Part shown: piece after piece, positions 1-8,782 of the stretch
Position numbering within the stretch: the first letter of the stretch is position 1
Layout: every line of letters begins with the position of its first letter
From: Succinivibrionaceae bacterium
Lineage (GTDB): Bacteria > Pseudomonadota > Gammaproteobacteria > Enterobacterales > Succinivibrionaceae
DNA: 59,586 nucleotides
Direction: 5' to 3'
Assembly (NCBI GenBank): GCA_017480795.1
Contig: JAFURY010000011.1
Location: 1-59,586 of the forward strand
The notes under the pieces: generated by a model
Seen by the model: the letters and a program-made list of their open reading frames with translations, nothing else
Told to the model about the DNA's origin: nothing
Database searches by the model: none
Translations under genes and position numbers: made by a program

Positions 1-106
1 ACTTGGCAGGATCGAAAAAAGGTAGGTGGGATAAAGGTTTATACGGACTCAAAAATTTTTTTCAATCAAGAAAAAATTTTTTTTGGGGGGGGGATAGGAT
101 CGAGGA

Positions 107-174
107 AGGCGGTCAGACGTCTACTACCCGCCTAATTTAGAATCAATGACACCGCAGGGATTTGTGTTTATAAT
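107..174 (+). promoter_or_regulatory. Promoter of the DUF945-like gene (-35 at 146-151, -10 at 169-174)
   Basis: ATGACA at 146-151 is separated by exactly 17 bp from a perfect TATAAT at 169-174. An ATG at 146 lies inside the -35 box, so translation cannot start there; the gene starts at 272. Upstream, AGGCGG (107-112) pairs with CCGCCT (128-133). The first 100 bases hold only A/T runs and a T8-G9 tract (77-93); I see no gene in them. Confidence 0.6.
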
Positions 175-271
175 CCCGAATCGTCTGCACATGGAACCGC
201 GGTTCCGGACACGCAGAAAACCGATTTCTGATTTTCCCTTTTTTACTTTTCAAGGAAAGCAAAAAAAAACG

Positions 272-1675
272 ATGAACACCAAGATTATTGTCGGACTGGG
301 AGTCGCAGCCGCAGTGCTGATCTCCGGAGGGTATTTCGGCGCAACCGCCTACACCAAGGACAAGTCTCACACCCAGATGAGAAACGGCGCGTACGCCGTG
401 GAGGATTTCTTCAGAACCGTCGGCGCGCCGGTGGAAGTAAGAAACAACGGCGCCGAGGATACGGGATTTTCCAGCGATGTAACCTCCTTTGACATTATCC
501 CGGTGGGAAACTCCGCCGGCGGACTGCCCCTGAAAGTCATCAATTCCTACGGTCCCGGCACCGTCGAGTCCACCTTCGATCTGGGGGACAGCGTTTATCG
601 GCAGCTTGGCATTGAAGGAAGCAACAGGGAATCCCTCCGCGCTCTGCTGGCAGGCATCCGCACCAAATACAACTTTTTCACCAATACCATCGCGGGTTCC
701 ATCGACATGGCGGCCGGAAGCGTTGAAGGCGACAGTCTGTCCATCAGCTGGCAGCCCGGCAAGGCTTCCTTCAACGCCTACAATCTGTCCCAAACTCCTT
801 ATGTCGACAAGAGCTTCGCCGAACTGGGCGGACTGACCGTCAAGAGCAGAAAGGACGACAGTTTCCAGTTCAGCTTCGCCGATCTGAAAACCAAGAACGA
901 CTCTCCGTCAGACGGCAATTTCACTTCGGCAACATCGCTGAAGAGTCTTGTCTACCGGAACAACGCCACCGCCATGAATCTTGAAGGCTTCAGGATCGAC
1001 GGCGCGATAACCTCGAAGAAATTCGTGCTGAACGTCAGCGCCAATTTTTCCGCTGACGGAATCAGATTCTCCTACGAAAAGGACAGCGCTGACACCAGTG
1101 CGGCCATAGAAGCGCCGGCTGACGAGGAGAGCGCCGAAAACGCCGAGGAGATCCGACAGGCTCAGGAAGCGCTGGCCAAAACCGCCAGCCAGAGAAAGTA
1201 CGACATCAGGGATGTCTCCTTCAGCATCAAATTCAACGATCTGGATTTCACCAAAACCGCCCAGGCATGCAACTTCAAGACCATCAACCAGCTGTCGGAA
1301 CAGATGAACATCTGTCTCAACGCCATGCCGCCGCAGGAAAAGCTGAAACTGACCCTCAGCCAGTTCACCAGCGCGACCTCGATTGAAATCACGGCAAAGG
1401 GTCTGCTCAACAGCGCCAAGGCGGATCTAAGCGCCAAGGCCCGCATTGAGGCGGACGACAAGACGGATCTTTCCAATCCTTTCGCCTTCATCGGCGCCTT
1501 GGTGGTCACGGCCGATCTGAAGATGGACAAGTCGCTGCTCTTCGTGCCTGAATACAATCTGACTCAGCATGCCGAGATGCTGAAGGAATACGCCCGCAGC
1601 CCGGATTCGGACAAACTGGAATACCACTTCGAATTCAGACGCGGCGTCGGCTCCATCAACGGCAAGAGACTCTGA
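272..1675 (+). CDS. DUF945 (YdgA-like) family envelope protein
   Basis: Protein of 467 residues beginning with an N-terminal membrane anchor or uncleaved signal (about residues 3-25: KIIVGLGVAAAVLISGGYFG), followed by a long polar, beta-rich body with a charged Glu/Ala-rich linker near residues 275-305. The anchor followed by a GxxA..Y start, the length and the absence of other domains match the DUF945/YdgA family of inner-membrane-anchored periplasmic proteins, whose function is not established. Start chosen at 272 because AAGGAAAG sits 12 bases upstream and the promoter -10 lies at 169-174; a longer reading from 146 would begin inside the -35. A terminator follows directly, so it is monocistronic. 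Family call is from overall pattern, not from a catalytic motif. Confidence 0.6.
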   Translation: MNTKIIVGLGVAAAVLISGGYFGATAYTKDKSHTQMRNGAYAVEDFFRTVGAPVEVRNNGAEDTGFSSDVTSFDIIPVGNSAGGLPLKVINSYGPGTVESTFDLGDSVYRQLGIEGSNRESLRALLAGIRTKYNFFTNTIAGSIDMAAGSVEGDSLSISWQPGKASFNAYNLSQTPYVDKSFAELGGLTVKSRKDDSFQFSFADLKTKNDSPSDGNFTSATSLKSLVYRNNATAMNLEGFRIDGAITSKKFVLNVSANFSADGIRFSYEKDSADTSAAIEAPADEESAENAEEIRQAQEALAKTASQRKYDIRDVSFSIKFNDLDFTKTAQACNFKTINQLSEQMNICLNAMPPQEKLKLTLSQFTSATSIEITAKGLLNSAKADLSAKARIEADDKTDLSNPFAFIGALVVTADLKMDKSLLFVPEYNLTQHAEMLKEYARSPDSDKLEYHFEFRRGVGSINGKRL

Positions 1676-1711
1676 GTCCGCCTGATTTCAATATCTTCCA
1701 TAAAGTAGTCG

Positions 1712-1740
1712 GCCTGCAGCGAAAACTGCAGGCTTTTTGT
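1712..1740 (+). terminator. Rho-independent terminator after the DUF945-like gene
   Basis: GCCTGCAG (1712-1719) pairs with CTGCAGGC (1726-1733) around a CGAAAA loop, followed by TTTTTGT. An 8-bp perfect stem with a U tract 37 bases after the stop codon. Confidence 0.85.
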
Positions 1741-1861
1741 CATCAAAGCCGGATCAGGGCTTCACGCGGCAGAAAAACCGCACCCTGCATAGGTTTGCGG
1801 CGGATACGATCCCACCGAAAACACGCCCCGCACCCGCAGCGTCTGCCAATCCGCGCTTCGG

Positions 1862-2953
1862 CTATTCCGCTCCCCGCGGTTTGTGATGTCCGTAGGAAAC
1901 GGCGCCTTCGAACATCTCCCTCATGTCCGTGGCGCTGACCGTGTTCCAGGTTCCCACGGTATGGTTGAATGAGCGGGCATCCCGGAACATCGCTCTCATG
2001 CTGACCACATTCGAGGTGTCCCAGCGGCTGAGATCCTGATCGAACAAGCCTGCGTCCTCGAACATCCTCTGCATATCGGTTACGGCTGACGTGTTCCAGT
2101 CTCCAAGGGGCTGATTGAAGGACTGGGCGGAAAGAAACATCCCCGACATGTTCCTGACCCTTGAAGTGTTCCAGGAGCCGATTGGCTGATTGAAGGCCTT
2201 TGCGCCCCAGAACATCGCCATCATGTCGGTTACCCTTGAGGTGTTCCAGCCGGCGATAGGCTGATTGAAGGAGAGGGCGTTGGCGAACATTCCCGTCATG
2301 GAAGTCACCGACGATGTGTTCCACCGGCCTATGGGCTGATTGAAGGCTGCGGCGCCGAGAAACATGCCTCTCATGTCGGCGACCTTCGAGGTGTCCCAGG
2401 ATCCGATAGGCTGAGCGAAGGAAGAAGCCCCGGCGAACATCATTCTCATGTTTTCAATGCCGGAGGTGTCCTGCAGGTTTACCGACTCAAGATCCGAAAA
2501 GCCCAGGAAGGCGCAGGCAAGAGATTTGACGTTGGGGGACAGTTTCACCTCAAACCGGATCTGGCGCAGCGGTTTTATGCTGTTGGCCATCCAGAATGGA
2601 TTGCTGTGCATCCGGTGGTAATTGTAGGTTTCGTCGTCCTCGCCGTCGATCTGGCACCGGGTAAACTCGTAGTTTACGGTCAGCGAAACAAGTTTGTTGT
2701 CCGAGATCCTCCGAATCAGCTTTTCATCCAGATCGGCGGGGGAATTGACAACGCGGAAATTCTCGCCCAGATCCTGGTAAAGCAGGATCAGCAGAATGAC
2801 GCCGGTCAGACCGACCACCGCAAGACTGGCCATGACGAGATTTCTGACGGTCATGCTTCTCTTTCCGTTTCCGGCAGGCGTCAGTCTCCCGCCGCAGCAG
2901 GCGCAGATGACTGAATGGTCCGGATTGTCCTTACCGCAATTTCCGCAAAGCAT
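1862..2953 (-). CDS. Zinc-ribbon, single-pass membrane protein with DUF285 (BspA-like) repeats
   Basis: 363 residues in three parts. Residues 3-20 form a zinc ribbon (C3, C6, C17, C20, with the CGxxN spacing typical of N-terminal zinc-ribbon domains). Residues 39-59 are one hydrophobic transmembrane segment. Residues about 150-350 hold eight tandem 25-residue repeats of the type MxxMFxxAxxFNQPIGxWNTSxVTD, the DUF285/BspA leucine-rich-like repeat best known from mycoplasma lipoproteins and oral or gut bacteria, where it mediates surface interactions. Topology inference: ribbon in the cytoplasm, repeats outside. ATG start with GAGAGG seven bases upstream. No operon partner: 230 bp separates it from the Sel1 gene upstream and its 3' end faces the DUF945 terminator. 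Ligand unknown. Confidence 0.8.
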   Translation of the reverse strand: MLCGNCGKDNPDHSVICACCGGRLTPAGNGKRSMTVRNLVMASLAVVGLTGVILLILLYQDLGENFRVVNSPADLDEKLIRRISDNKLVSLTVNYEFTRCQIDGEDDETYNYHRMHSNPFWMANSIKPLRQIRFEVKLSPNVKSLACAFLGFSDLESVNLQDTSGIENMRMMFAGASSFAQPIGSWDTSKVADMRGMFLGAAAFNQPIGRWNTSSVTSMTGMFANALSFNQPIAGWNTSRVTDMMAMFWGAKAFNQPIGSWNTSRVRNMSGMFLSAQSFNQPLGDWNTSAVTDMQRMFEDAGLFDQDLSRWDTSNVVSMRAMFRDARSFNHTVGTWNTVSATDMREMFEGAVSYGHHKPRGAE

Positions 2954-3186
2954 GAAAACCTCTCATTCCGAAGCGCGGACAACTGTCCTCCGATGCCCCA
3001 AATCCTTTGCGCAGCCGACTCGTCTCCAGAAAAGCCCGGCGCGCGTTCCAGAGCGATAACGCGACATTCAGGAACATTCCTCTGAACTGATGAACATCCG
3101 GACATAAACAGGCCAATTTCAACCTGCCGGCCCGCTGATCGGTTGCGCTTCAGACAGATCCGGCGCGCTATGAGCCCTGCAGAATT

Positions 3187-4248
3187 TCAACGAACCAGAT
3201 GTCTGTAGAATTCGCTGCCGAAGCACTCGCCCATGCCGCAGGCCTTGTCAAAAAGTTTCTTTGCGCCGTTCAGTCCGGTTTTGGACGCATATTCTGAAAT
3301 ATGCATCGCCGCAAGTCTTATGCATCCGTCGGCATGGTCGTGATCGCACGCCCTTCCGTAGTAGCGAGCGGCCGAGTCCCTGCTTTGGGCCACTCCCGCG
3401 CCGGATTCAAAAAGGCGGGCCAGTTCAAAACATCCCTCCCAATTGTCCAGGCTGCAGCCCTTCTGATAGAAGACAGCCGCCTGTCTGCTGTCCTGAGACG
3501 AAGCCAGTCCGTATTTGAACAGAAATCCCAGAGCGGAGCAGCCGCCTCCATCTTTCAGGTCGCAACCCTGCCGGTAATAGGATTCGGCCCTGCTCATGTC
3601 CCGGCTCACGCCCAATCCGTTATGAAACATGATCCCAAGACCGGTGCAGCCGCTGCCGTCATTCCGATCGCAGCCTCTTTTGAGGTATTCGTATGCCATC
3701 TGAAAATTCCGGAAAGACACGCCTTCGCCGGTGAGGTAAATATAACCGAGCATGACGCATCCTAAACCATCCCCCAAATCACAGCCTTTTCTAAAGTGCT
3801 TGAGCGCCTGCAGAACGTTCTTCTTTGCTCCTCTGCCGTCCAGAAACAGTCTGCCCAGCCCGGTGCAGCTTCGGTCAGAGTTCAAATCGCAGCCGAAACG
3901 GTAGTACTTGGCGGCAAGTTCCTGATTCTCAAGCACGCCCCGTCCGGTTTCCTGCATAAGTCCCAGTCCGAAACATCCCCAGCCGTTTCTCAGCTCGCAG
4001 GCCTGATGATAGTACTTGGCGGCCCGTCTCAGATCCCGTCTGATCTCAGCGCCGTTTTCGAGAATGAAACCCATGGCGGCGCAGGCAAAGCCCTGGCTGG
4101 CCTCGCACTGCGCCTTGCATGCCGGATAGGCTCGGGCGTACTTCTGCTCCTCCAGACTGGCGTAGCACTCGTCCGTTTCCGCCGCCGCGACGGAACACGA
4201 CAGCGCGGCGCAGAGCGTCGCCGCCAGAACCGCCATTCTGACTGTCAT
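3187..4248 (-). CDS. Exported cysteine-rich Sel1-repeat (HcpA-like) protein
   Basis: 353 residues. A signal peptide ends near residue 23 (hydrophobic core then VAAAE). The rest is about nine Sel1-like repeats of roughly 36 residues (YYxxGCDLxxGxGCxxLGxxxxxGxG). Each carries a pair of cysteines about eight residues apart, as in the Helicobacter cysteine-rich proteins where the pairs form disulfides that pin each helical hairpin. This implies a periplasmic or secreted solenoid, presumably a protein-binding scaffold. Start ATG is preceded by GAGGA at good spacing. It is transcribed away from rne. The exact partner or any peptidoglycan-related role cannot be read from the sequence. Confidence 0.85.
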   Translation of the reverse strand: MTVRMAVLAATLCAALSCSVAAAETDECYASLEEQKYARAYPACKAQCEASQGFACAAMGFILENGAEIRRDLRRAAKYYHQACELRNGWGCFGLGLMQETGRGVLENQELAAKYYRFGCDLNSDRSCTGLGRLFLDGRGAKKNVLQALKHFRKGCDLGDGLGCVMLGYIYLTGEGVSFRNFQMAYEYLKRGCDRNDGSGCTGLGIMFHNGLGVSRDMSRAESYYRQGCDLKDGGGCSALGFLFKYGLASSQDSRQAAVFYQKGCSLDNWEGCFELARLFESGAGVAQSRDSAARYYGRACDHDHADGCIRLAAMHISEYASKTGLNGAKKLFDKACGMGECFGSEFYRHLVR

Positions 4249-4480
4249 AAAAAATCCTCATAAACCCTCATGCGGCGCTTCGCGCGGCAAACGTCCCGCT
4301 CAATGGCCGCCATATCCGATATCCTACCCGCAAAGAGCAAAAAATGCACGCGCCAGGCGTCGCATCGTTTGCCGAAATCTCTTTGCGCTGACGCAGCCGC
4401 GCTCATCCAAATCCTCCCTGGGCGAATAAACAGCATACATCACATAAGAGCACCTGATCCTGTTCACAATCAAGGCGACG

Positions 4481-4509
4481 TTGTGAGATAATTAGCCGGA
4501 CTGTATATC
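4481..4509 (+). promoter_or_regulatory. Candidate rne promoter
   Basis: TTGTGA (4481-4486), 17 bp spacer, TATATC (4504-4509): both boxes match four of six consensus bases. TCACAA at 4464-4469 is inverted relative to TTGTGA with 11 bp between. If used, the rne leader would be about 325 nt, close to the long leader of E. coli rne. The stretch 4249-4480 upstream shows no gene. Confidence 0.35.
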
Positions 4510-4573
4510 CTGCGGTTTTTGCGTACATAATAGCGGACACGCGTTTTCCGCCGCATAACAAGCCGCACGGAAG

Positions 4574-4748
4574 CAGGATTATCCGGACAGCGGATCCTGG
4601 TCTCCTGAAGGACGGACTTTGAGAATCTCATGTTGCCGCCACAGGCAACCCGCAGAGATTCTTTTGCATAAAGTGTCCTGAGACCGCAATCATAAGACTG
4701 TCTTTTTCGGGTGTGCCGGGGCGATCAGACAAAACCGGTCACCGGCAC
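4574..4748 (+). promoter_or_regulatory. rne 5' leader with three successive RNA hairpins
   Basis: Hairpin 1: CAGG (4574-4577) plus ATCCG (4581-4585) pair with CGGAT (4591-4595) and CCTG (4596-4599). Hairpin 2: AGAATCTC (4622-4629) pairs with GAGATTCT (4655-4662), and inside it GTTGCC (4632-4637) pairs with GGCAAC (4644-4649). Hairpin 3: GTGCCGG (4713-4719) pairs with CCGGCAC (4742-4748). E. coli rne has a long leader with three hairpins through which RNase E represses its own mRNA; the same layout here suggests conserved autoregulation (inference). Confidence 0.55.
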
Positions 4749-4842
4749 ATGTAACTATGAAAAGAAATTCCGTAACGGGGGAGCAGTCAGGCCGTCAGGC
4801 CGCATCGGTCTCACCGGAACCGGAAGAAAACTTGAGTTTATA

Positions 4843-7359
4843 ATGAAAAGAATGTTAATCAACGCAACTCAGGATGTTGAGATGCGTGTAGCCCTGGTAG
4901 ACGGGCAGAAACTCTACGATCTAGATCTTGAAGGACCCGGACACGAGCAGAAGAAAGCCAACATCTACAAGGGAACCATCACAAGGGTCGAGCCGAGTCT
5001 CGAGGCCGCCTTTGTGGACTACGGCGTCGGAAGACACGGTTTTCTGCCGCTGAAGGAAATCGCCAAAGAATATTTCAAGGACGGACACACCTACTCGTCA
5101 AGAACCAACCTGCAGGAGGCCCTGCCAGAGGGAACCGAGGTGATCGTGCAGATTGAAAAGGAGGAAAGAGGCCTCAAGGGAGCGGCTCTCACCACCTACA
5201 TCAGTCTTGCCGGAAGCTTTCTGGTGCTGATGCCGAACAATCCTCGGGCCGGCGGCATTTCCCGACGCATCGAGGGCGACGAGCGCGACGAGATGAAGGA
5301 AGCCCTCAACAGCATCGAGATCCCTCACGGCATGGGCATCATCATCCGCACCGCCGGCGTCGGCAAGTCACCGCAGGAGCTCGAATGGGACATGAACGTC
5401 CTCACCAAGCTCTGGGAGTTCATCAGAAAAGCGGCCAGCGAAAGGCCGGCTCCGTTCCTGATCTACCAGGAAAGCAACGTGATCCTCAGGGCCGTAAGAG
5501 ACTATCTGCGTCCGGACATCGGCGAAATCATCATCGACAACCGGGAAGTCTACGAGAAGACTCTGAAGCACATCAACATGGTGAGACCGGAGTTCGCCAA
5601 CCGCGTGAAGCTCTACACCGACGAAGTGCCGCTGTTCACCCACTACCAGATTGAAAACCAGATCGAATCGGCCTTCCAGCGCAAGGTAAGACTGCCGTCC
5701 GGCGGCGAAATCGTCATCGATCCGACCGAGGCCCTCACCTCCATCGACATCAACTCCGCCAAGGCCACCAAGGGCGGCGACATCGAAGAAACCGCGCTGC
5801 AGACCAACCTGGAGGCCGCCGACGAAATCGCCCGTCAGCTCAGACTCCGCGACCTGGGCGGTCTGTTCGTCATCGATTTCATCGACATGACTCCGGCCAA
5901 GAACCAGCGGGAGGTGGAAAACCGCATGCGGGAGGCCGTGCAGTCGGACCGCGCCCGCATTCAGATCGCCAAGATCTCCCGCTTCGGTCTGCTGGAGCTT
6001 TCCCGTCAGCGCATCCGCCCTTCCATCAACGACACCAGCACCCATGTGTGTCCGCGCTGCGAAGGACAGGGCTTTATCCGGGACGTATCCTCCCTTTCGC
6101 TGTCCATACTTCATCTCATCGAGGAGGAGGCGCTGAAGAACAACACCGAACAGGTTCACGCCCAGGTGCCGATCAAGGTCGGAGCGTATCTGCTCAACGA
6201 GAAGAAGGACGCCATCTCCTCCATTGAAAAGCGCCACAACGTCAGGATCTACATCATTCCGAACGCCGATCTGGAGACTCCGCACTACGAGGTGTACCGT
6301 CTGCGCAAGAACGATCGGGGAGAAGAGGAGCACATCACCGCCCACCGCATCTCCGAGGATCGGGCCTACGTGCCGCAGACCGACGAGAACGCCTCCGACA
6401 AGCAGACACCTGCCGTCAACAGCGTGATGGCGGTTCAGGAAGTCGAGCCGGCTCCTAGCCCTACAAAGATCGCCTGCACCAACTTCTTCAAGAAGATCGC
6501 CGGCGTGTTCAAGTCCATTTTCCCGGGCTCCGCCGAGCAGAAAAAGAGCGGCAGAAACGCATCCCGCAGGGGACCGAAGCACGGACGCGGCAGCGACCGC
6601 AGAAACGCTCCGAGACCGGAGGCGCCTAGAGCCGAAAATCAGGATGCGGTTCAGAGCACGGAGAAGACCAGAGCAGCCTCATCGAGAAGAAGACCGCAGC
6701 CGCAGCAGGAATCCGAGAAGTTCGCCCAGAGAAGCCGCTCCGAGCAGCCGATCCGCGAGAAGCCGCGCCGCGGCCGCCAGATGCGCCAGACTGAAGAGCA
6801 GCAGACCGAAACCTTCGAAAAGCGCGAACGCAGAGAGCGCAGACCAATGGGCGCAAGAGTAAGACGCGGCGAAGGCTCACAGCCTGCCGAGTCCGAAAGC
6901 TTCCATAGCGCCCAGCGCCCTCAGGATGCGCCGCGCGCGCGTTCTCCGAGAAACGGTTACGCCGCCGAAACACCGGCGCCTCAGGCAAGATCCTTCAATC
7001 CGCAGATGCCGCGGGTGACCGCAGCCGGCGCGGCCGAACTGGTCTTCTCCAGCAGCGAGCCTGCTCAGCCAGAGCATCGCGCCCTTGCCGCAGGGGAAAA
7101 CGCCCAGGGTCGTCCTTTTGCGGAAACAGACGGATCCGCAAGAGCAGCCGGCGCAGGAGAGATCCGGTTCTCCGTCAGCGCTCCGGCCCAGCCGCAGCAC
7201 CGGGATCTGGCTCCGTCCCTGCCGCAGCCTGAACAGGCCTACCATCCTAAGACCGCAAGCGTCAGCGAAAAGGCCGCCGGATCGGCCGAGTTCGCCAACT
7301 TCGCATCCTCAGCAGCAGCAAAGCCAGCTTCCGGCCAGCAGCCAGGCGCCGAAGCCTAG
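4843..7359 (+). CDS. rne: Ribonuclease E
   Basis: Endoribonuclease that starts mRNA decay and processes rRNA and tRNA precursors at the inner membrane; 838 residues. S1 domain near residues 35-125. Catalytic aspartates D302 (TSIDINSAK) and D345 (FVIDFIDM), one residue off E. coli D303/D346. Zn-link CPRC at 403-406. The C-terminal half is shorter than in E. coli. It contains a predicted amphipathic helix at 547-560 ([14 protein letters not shown]) at the place of the E. coli membrane-targeting segment, then an Arg/Pro/Gln-rich RNA-binding stretch, then two related Ala-rich segments ([10 protein letters not shown]..., [10 protein letters not shown]...) near the end. Start at MKRMLINAT, the conserved N-terminus; an in-frame ATG at 4711 lies in the leader hairpin region. 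Terminator follows. Confidence 0.97.
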   Translation: MKRMLINATQDVEMRVALVDGQKLYDLDLEGPGHEQKKANIYKGTITRVEPSLEAAFVDYGVGRHGFLPLKEIAKEYFKDGHTYSSRTNLQEALPEGTEVIVQIEKEERGLKGAALTTYISLAGSFLVLMPNNPRAGGISRRIEGDERDEMKEALNSIEIPHGMGIIIRTAGVGKSPQELEWDMNVLTKLWEFIRKAASERPAPFLIYQESNVILRAVRDYLRPDIGEIIIDNREVYEKTLKHINMVRPEFANRVKLYTDEVPLFTHYQIENQIESAFQRKVRLPSGGEIVIDPTEALTSIDINSAKATKGGDIEETALQTNLEAADEIARQLRLRDLGGLFVIDFIDMTPAKNQREVENRMREAVQSDRARIQIAKISRFGLLELSRQRIRPSINDTSTHVCPRCEGQGFIRDVSSLSLSILHLIEEEALKNNTEQVHAQVPIKVGAYLLNEKKDAISSIEKRHNVRIYIIPNADLETPHYEVYRLRKNDRGEEEHITAHRISEDRAYVPQTDENASDKQTPAVNSVMAVQEVEPAPSPTKIACTNFFKKIAGVFKSIFPGSAEQKKSGRNASRRGPKHGRGSDRRNAPRPEAPRAENQDAVQSTEKTRAASSRRRPQPQQESEKFAQRSRSEQPIREKPRRGRQMRQTEEQQTETFEKRERRERRPMGARVRRGEGSQPAESESFHSAQRPQDAPRARSPRNGYAAETPAPQARSFNPQMPRVTAAGAAELVFSSSEPAQPEHRALAAGENAQGRPFAETDGSARAAGAGEIRFSVSAPAQPQHRDLAPSLPQPEQAYHPKTASVSEKAAGSAEFANFASSAAAKPASGQQPGAEA

Positions 7360-7387
7360 CGATACCGCGTCATACCGAATACTTCCA

Positions 7388-7412
7388 GGGCGTTTCAAAA
7401 ACGCCCTTTTTT
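7388..7412 (+). terminator. Terminator after rne
   Basis: GGGCGTTT (7388-7395), loop CAA, AAACGCCC (7399-7406), then six T. Confidence 0.9.
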
Positions 7413-7715
7413 ATCGCCAGAATGCGACAATGCGGTCTCCCCCATTCCTCGGGGCAGACACCGGATTGAGTCCGGTCCGCGCCATCTGCGACGTCTGCCA
7501 CTCTCCGCCCGCATTTCCAGAGATTAGTTTTGGGGGAGGATTCAGTCTTCTGGCGGATTTCCCGGCCAAAAATTGACGAAGGTAGCAAATTCAGCACAAA
7601 CCGGAACTGCATATGATCAATTTTTGAAAACGGTTACTCAAATGCCTCCTGCAAACTGATAGGATTTCACTATCATTCAACCTATGGAGGCAGTTCCTTC
7701 GGACCTGACATTTAG
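7413..7715. other. Intergenic region rne-uspE
   Basis: No gene seen. GATAG (7658-7662) and CTATC (7670-7674) form a small inverted repeat overlapping a weak -10 (TATCAT, 7671-7676). A GGAGG at 7685 is too far from the uspE ATG (26 bases) to be its ribosome site. No convincing -35. Confidence 0.4.
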
Positions 7716-8684
7716 ATGAAAAAATACCGCAACATTCTTCTCGTATTAGATGCCGCCGGCTACAATCACAACGCCCTTGAAAAAGCGTTCTTTCTGGCAA
7801 AACGGGATCCTGAGGTCAAGGTAACGGTTTTTCTGGCCATTTTCGACTTTTCCTACGAACTCTCCACCATCATGAGCTTCACCGAAAAGGAGGAAATGCT
7901 GTCAAAAATCATCGATGCCAAGGAAGCCGAGGTGGAACAGGTCATCCGGGAACAGGGTCTTGAAAACAAGAATCTCACCGTGAAGGTGGTATGGGCCCGC
8001 AGCGCAGGCGGCGCCATGGGACGGGAGCTGAAGCAGGGGAACTACGATCTCATCATCAAGGCCTGCGCCGAAAACGGCGTCATCAACAGCTTTCTGCAGA
8101 CTCCCATCGACTGGAAGCTGCTGCGCAAGGCGAAAATTCCGGTAATTCTGGTGAAGGAAAAGAACTGGGAGCCGGATGGCGCGATTCTGGTGGCGCTGTG
8201 CTTCACCGAGCTGGGCTTCTGCAACCGGGTCAACCGCAAGCTTCTGCGGGAGGCGCAGATCCTGTCCAAAATCACCGGCTGCCGGATTCATCTGGTGAAC
8301 GCGGTTCATATTCCAATGCTCAACACCTACATCGACGTGCCCGGCTATCTGCCAAGCACCTACAACGAAGCCGTGATGAACGATCACGCCGCCAAGATCA
8401 AGCGCTACGCCGACGATCATCGCATCCCGCTTGAAAACATCCATGTCAGATCCGGCAGTCCGGAGGAGGTGATCCCGCGCGTGGCAGAGGAGCTTGACGC
8501 CGTCGCCGTCATCATGGGCTGCGTGGGACGCGACGGATTTTCAGGAACCGTCATCGGCAACACCGCGGAAATGATCATGGACGAAATGAGCTGCGATCTG
8601 ATTGTCATCAAAACTCCGGAGGAGCTTTTCGACACCTCCCCAGACGAGGATCAGCCGCAGACCGATGCCGAAAACGGCGAATAG
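7716..8684 (+). CDS. uspE: Universal stress protein E, tandem Usp domains
   Basis: 322 residues with two Usp domains (about 1-150 and 160-310). The N-terminus follows UspE closely: MKKYRNILLVLDAAG, then IFDFSYELSTIMS, matching the IYDFSYEMTTLLS signature of E. coli UspE. The second domain ends with a nucleotide-loop-like GxxGxxxSGTVIGNTAE segment. UspE is a cytoplasmic stress-tolerance protein, often near anaerobic regulators; the biochemical activity is not known. The last 20 residues are acidic. No strong Shine-Dalgarno is visible, but ATG 7716 is the only start that keeps the conserved N-terminus. It is followed by about 100 bp without a visible terminator and then by an exported protein. 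Confidence 0.88.
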   Translation: MKKYRNILLVLDAAGYNHNALEKAFFLAKRDPEVKVTVFLAIFDFSYELSTIMSFTEKEEMLSKIIDAKEAEVEQVIREQGLENKNLTVKVVWARSAGGAMGRELKQGNYDLIIKACAENGVINSFLQTPIDWKLLRKAKIPVILVKEKNWEPDGAILVALCFTELGFCNRVNRKLLREAQILSKITGCRIHLVNAVHIPMLNTYIDVPGYLPSTYNEAVMNDHAAKIKRYADDHRIPLENIHVRSGSPEEVIPRVAEELDAVAVIMGCVGRDGFSGTVIGNTAEMIMDEMSCDLIVIKTPEELFDTSPDEDQPQTDAENGE

Positions 8685-8782
8685 GCAGACGCACGATTTC
8701 CCATGGCGCCACAGGCTTTGAGAGCGACCTGCCCGGAGCCTCGCTGCTAGAGCGCAAGACATAACCAATGAGGAAAACACCT

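Noticed and set aside
5368..6582. Minus-strand frame of 404 codons opposite rne
   Set aside because: Antisense shadow within the RNase E catalytic region.
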